A DNA stretch of 7,845 bases, taken from contig JAFLJX010000127.1 of assembly GCA_022712785.1 (NCBI GenBank), forward strand, positions 1 through 7,845. Reading direction: 5' to 3'. This DNA is from Mycoplasmatota bacterium. Its GTDB lineage: Bacteria > Bacillota_I > Bacilli_A > Izemoplasmatales > Izemoplasmataceae. This document shows, one piece after another, positions 6,658 through 7,845 of this stretch. How positions within the stretch are numbered: the stretch's first letter is position 1; every line of letters starts with the position of its first letter. The notes under the pieces were generated by a model, which made no database searches, was not told the DNA's origin, and was given only the letters and a program-made list of their open reading frames with translations. A program made the position numbers and the translations under genes.

Positions 6658-6658
6658 T
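6630..6658 (+). promoter_or_regulatory. Candidate promoter inside the palindrome
   Basis: A perfect TATAAT (6653-6658) lies 17 nt after TTGTGC (6630-6635), which matches only the TTG of the -35 consensus. The start would fall near 6665 and leave a leader of about 145 nt before the gene at 6810. I see no riboswitch or reading frame that I can support in that leader. A weak -35 overlapped by a palindrome is typical of regulated promoters. Confidence 0.4.
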
Positions 6659-6758
6659 ATTTACAAATATGCTATTTATAAAACATACATCAAGGGCCAA
6701 CTATAAGGGTTTAAAATTATTGTTGATATTTCGAACTATTTCGTATACAAATTAGGGG

Positions 6759-6787
6759 TTGTTTGATGATTTCTACTTATATATAAT
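6759..6787 (+). promoter_or_regulatory. Candidate promoter immediately upstream of the 6810 gene
   Basis: TTGTTT (6759-6764) and a perfect TATAAT (6782-6787) are 17 nt apart. The predicted start, near 6794, is just before the SD at 6797-6804, giving a very short 5' leader. It may be the main promoter or a second one besides that at 6630-6658. Confidence 0.45.
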
Positions 6788-6796
6788 GTAAATAGA

Positions 6797-6804
6797 AAAG
6801 GTGA
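6797..6804 (+). promoter_or_regulatory. Ribosome binding site fixing the start at 6810
   Basis: AAAGGTGA lies 5 nt before ATG 6810. The in-frame GTG 6801 and ATG 6804 overlap this SD and have no site of their own, so both upstream starts are rejected. Confidence 0.75.
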
Positions 6805-6809
6805 TGTTT

Positions 6810-7727
6810 ATGAAGTTAATAGAGGTCTTTAATCGCGATTTGAATACTAGTTTAAAACATAATAGTAAAGACACAGATGCTTTTCGTCTTCAAGTTGATT
6901 TAATTCTAAAATCACTTGTGGAAAGATTAAGTGATAAAGAAAAAGTAATCGTAATTGGTGCGGGGAAAATGAAAGATTTTTCCGCAACCTTTTTTGTGCA
7001 AAGTTTTGATGAAGTAATTCTGACAGATATTGATATGATTTCAGTAAATGAATCAGTTAATGATCTTAATATTAGTGAAAAAGATAAGAAGAAGATAACT
7101 AAAATAAGAATAGAATACACTGGTTTTGAGAAGAACTCATTTTTTAAAGATTTTAAGGAAAGAATTATAAATTGTAGAACTTTTGAAAAAATAGATCAAG
7201 TTATTACAAGTAAATTGGATGGTCTTGATAATTATCATTTCTTAAAAGATTATCAAAATAGTGGGGATTTAGTTTATGTATCTCCAATATACACACAGTT
7301 AGTATATAACCAAGTTTTAAGAGAGTGTTCAATCTTAAGAGAAAATGGTTATCCTGAACACATGATTAAATACATTGAGAATATAATGTTAGATAAAATG
7401 GTACATATTATCGACAAATTTAATGAAAATATTATTTCTTCATTAAAAGATGATGGATACTTACTTGTTATTAGTGACGTATTACAACTTGATAATAAAA
7501 GTGATTTCTATTTAAGAGTTAAGAATGGTATAAGAAGTCATGAAGTAATGGAAGAAATTTATACTGGTTATAAAGATAAACATGGTATTGGAATTGGAGA
7601 TTATGGACTTTTGAATCTTGATGAGAAATTGAAATCACATTTATCTAGGTGGTTAATTTGGCCGTTTGATGAATCAACTTCGTTTGTTGTTAAGTTAAAA
7701 ATATATAAAAAAGATTTAAATAAATAG
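6810..7727 (+). CDS. Rossmann-type, SAM methyltransferase-like protein of unknown function
   Basis: I do not recognise a named family for this 305-residue protein. It looks soluble: no signal peptide or membrane segment is seen. After a helical N-terminus (1-40), residues 46-56 read VIVIGAGKMKD, a beta-strand plus glycine loop. Residues 67-75 (FDEVILTDID) end in acidic residues as in motif I and the acidic loop of class I SAM-dependent methyltransferases. A later strand-loop, DLVYVSPIYTQL (153-164), sits where these enzymes have motif IV, with SPIY in place of the N/DPPY of amino-methyltransferases. YLLVISDVL (217-225) looks like a further core strand. The C-terminus has an aromatic WLIWPFDE (281-288). 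An NAD-binding Rossmann protein is the alternative. It is first in a probable operon with the membrane-protein gene starting 15 nt downstream, behind a palindrome-containing promoter region. The gene call is firm; the function is not. Confidence 0.85.
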   Translation: MKLIEVFNRDLNTSLKHNSKDTDAFRLQVDLILKSLVERLSDKEKVIVIGAGKMKDFSATFFVQSFDEVILTDIDMISVNESVNDLNISEKDKKKITKIRIEYTGFEKNSFFKDFKERIINCRTFEKIDQVITSKLDGLDNYHFLKDYQNSGDLVYVSPIYTQLVYNQVLRECSILRENGYPEHMIKYIENIMLDKMVHIIDKFNENIISSLKDDGYLLVISDVLQLDNKSDFYLRVKNGIRSHEVMEEIYTGYKDKHGIGIGDYGLLNLDEKLKSHLSRWLIWPFDESTSFVVKLKIYKKDLNK

Positions 7728-7742
7728 AAGGAGGAATTGTTT

Positions 7743-7845
7743 ATGAAGTATGTAGCAACTTTTTTGGTACTTTTTGCAAGTTATATAGCACTTGCAGGAA
7801 TTGAGTTACAAGAATTGTTACTAGGAGCAGTTGTCAGTGTTGCAT
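7743..7845 (+). CDS. Membrane protein, probable MnhE/MrpE antiporter subunit (3' end outside window)
   Basis: A strong SD, AAGGAGG (7728-7734), lies 8 nt before ATG 7743 and starts one base after the stop of the previous gene, so the two are probably co-transcribed. The 34 visible residues form a hydrophobic helix (VATFLVLFASYIALAG), a short polar loop, then LQELLLGAVVSVA. This pattern of an N-terminal helix followed by LLLGxxVS is typical of the start of MnhE/MrpE, a small membrane subunit of the multisubunit Mrp Na+/H+ antiporter, often encoded at or near the head of its gene cluster. If right, genes for MrpF, G, B, C, D and A homologues should follow. With so little sequence, any other small membrane protein remains possible. 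Confidence 0.55.
   Translation, partial: MKYVATFLVLFASYIALAGIELQELLLGAVVSVA

Noticed and set aside
6661..6758. Possible riboswitch in the leader of the 6810 gene.
   Set aside because: I found only short, weak complementarities (for example CATCAA with TTGATG) and no match to a riboswitch core I know.
3..7727. Stop codons used are three TAA and three TAG with no TGA, hinting at TGA reassignment.
   Set aside because: Six stops are too few to mean anything, and all Trp codons in the long genes are TGG with no in-frame TGA, so the standard code suffices.

Overview
The window is AT-rich (roughly 30% G+C by eye) and every gene reads on the + strand. The long genes use the standard code: all Trp codons are TGG and no TGA interrupts them. 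The start sites that can be seen carry clear GGAGG- or AGGTGA-type Shine-Dalgarno (SD) sequences. This fits a low-GC Bacillota lineage or a Mollicutes relative that kept the standard code (for example Acholeplasma- or Izemoplasma-like). It argues against Mycoplasma or Spiroplasma, which read TGA as Trp. The taxonomic placement is inference.

Region by region: (1) nt 3-788 is the 3' part of a gene for a 2-oxo-acid-dehydrogenase E2-type acyltransferase-fold protein; its start lies left of the window. (2) nt 789-1098 contains no large gene but looks like a regulatory leader. It holds a candidate promoter, a 30-codon open frame with its own SD, a hairpin at that frame's stop codon, and a strong intrinsic terminator. 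The left arm of the terminator can also pair in a competing upstream hairpin. (3) nt 1099-6593 holds three closely spaced genes: an ABC-F translation factor (YdiF-like) and the two halves of a heterodimeric type IV ABC exporter (BmrC/BmrD-like). The run ends in an intrinsic terminator that overlaps the last stop codon. (4) nt 6594-6809 is an intergenic region with a 40-nt near-perfect palindrome lying across a candidate promoter, plus a second candidate promoter closer to the next gene. (5) nt 6810-7727 encodes a Rossmann-type, methyltransferase-like protein of no recognised family. A membrane-protein gene starting at 7743 follows directly, probably the MnhE/MrpE subunit of a cation/proton antiporter, and runs off the right edge.

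The most interesting unit is the leader plus the ABC-F/exporter operon. Ribosome-mediated transcription attenuation through a short leader frame is established for the bmrBCD multidrug exporter operon of Bacillus subtilis and for several antibiotic-resistance ABC-F genes. Here one candidate attenuator stands ahead of both an ABC-F factor and a BmrCD-type exporter. That suggests one translation-stress sensor controlling both ribosome rescue or protection and drug export. Arrangement, pairings and motifs are read from sequence; regulation and drug response are inferred.
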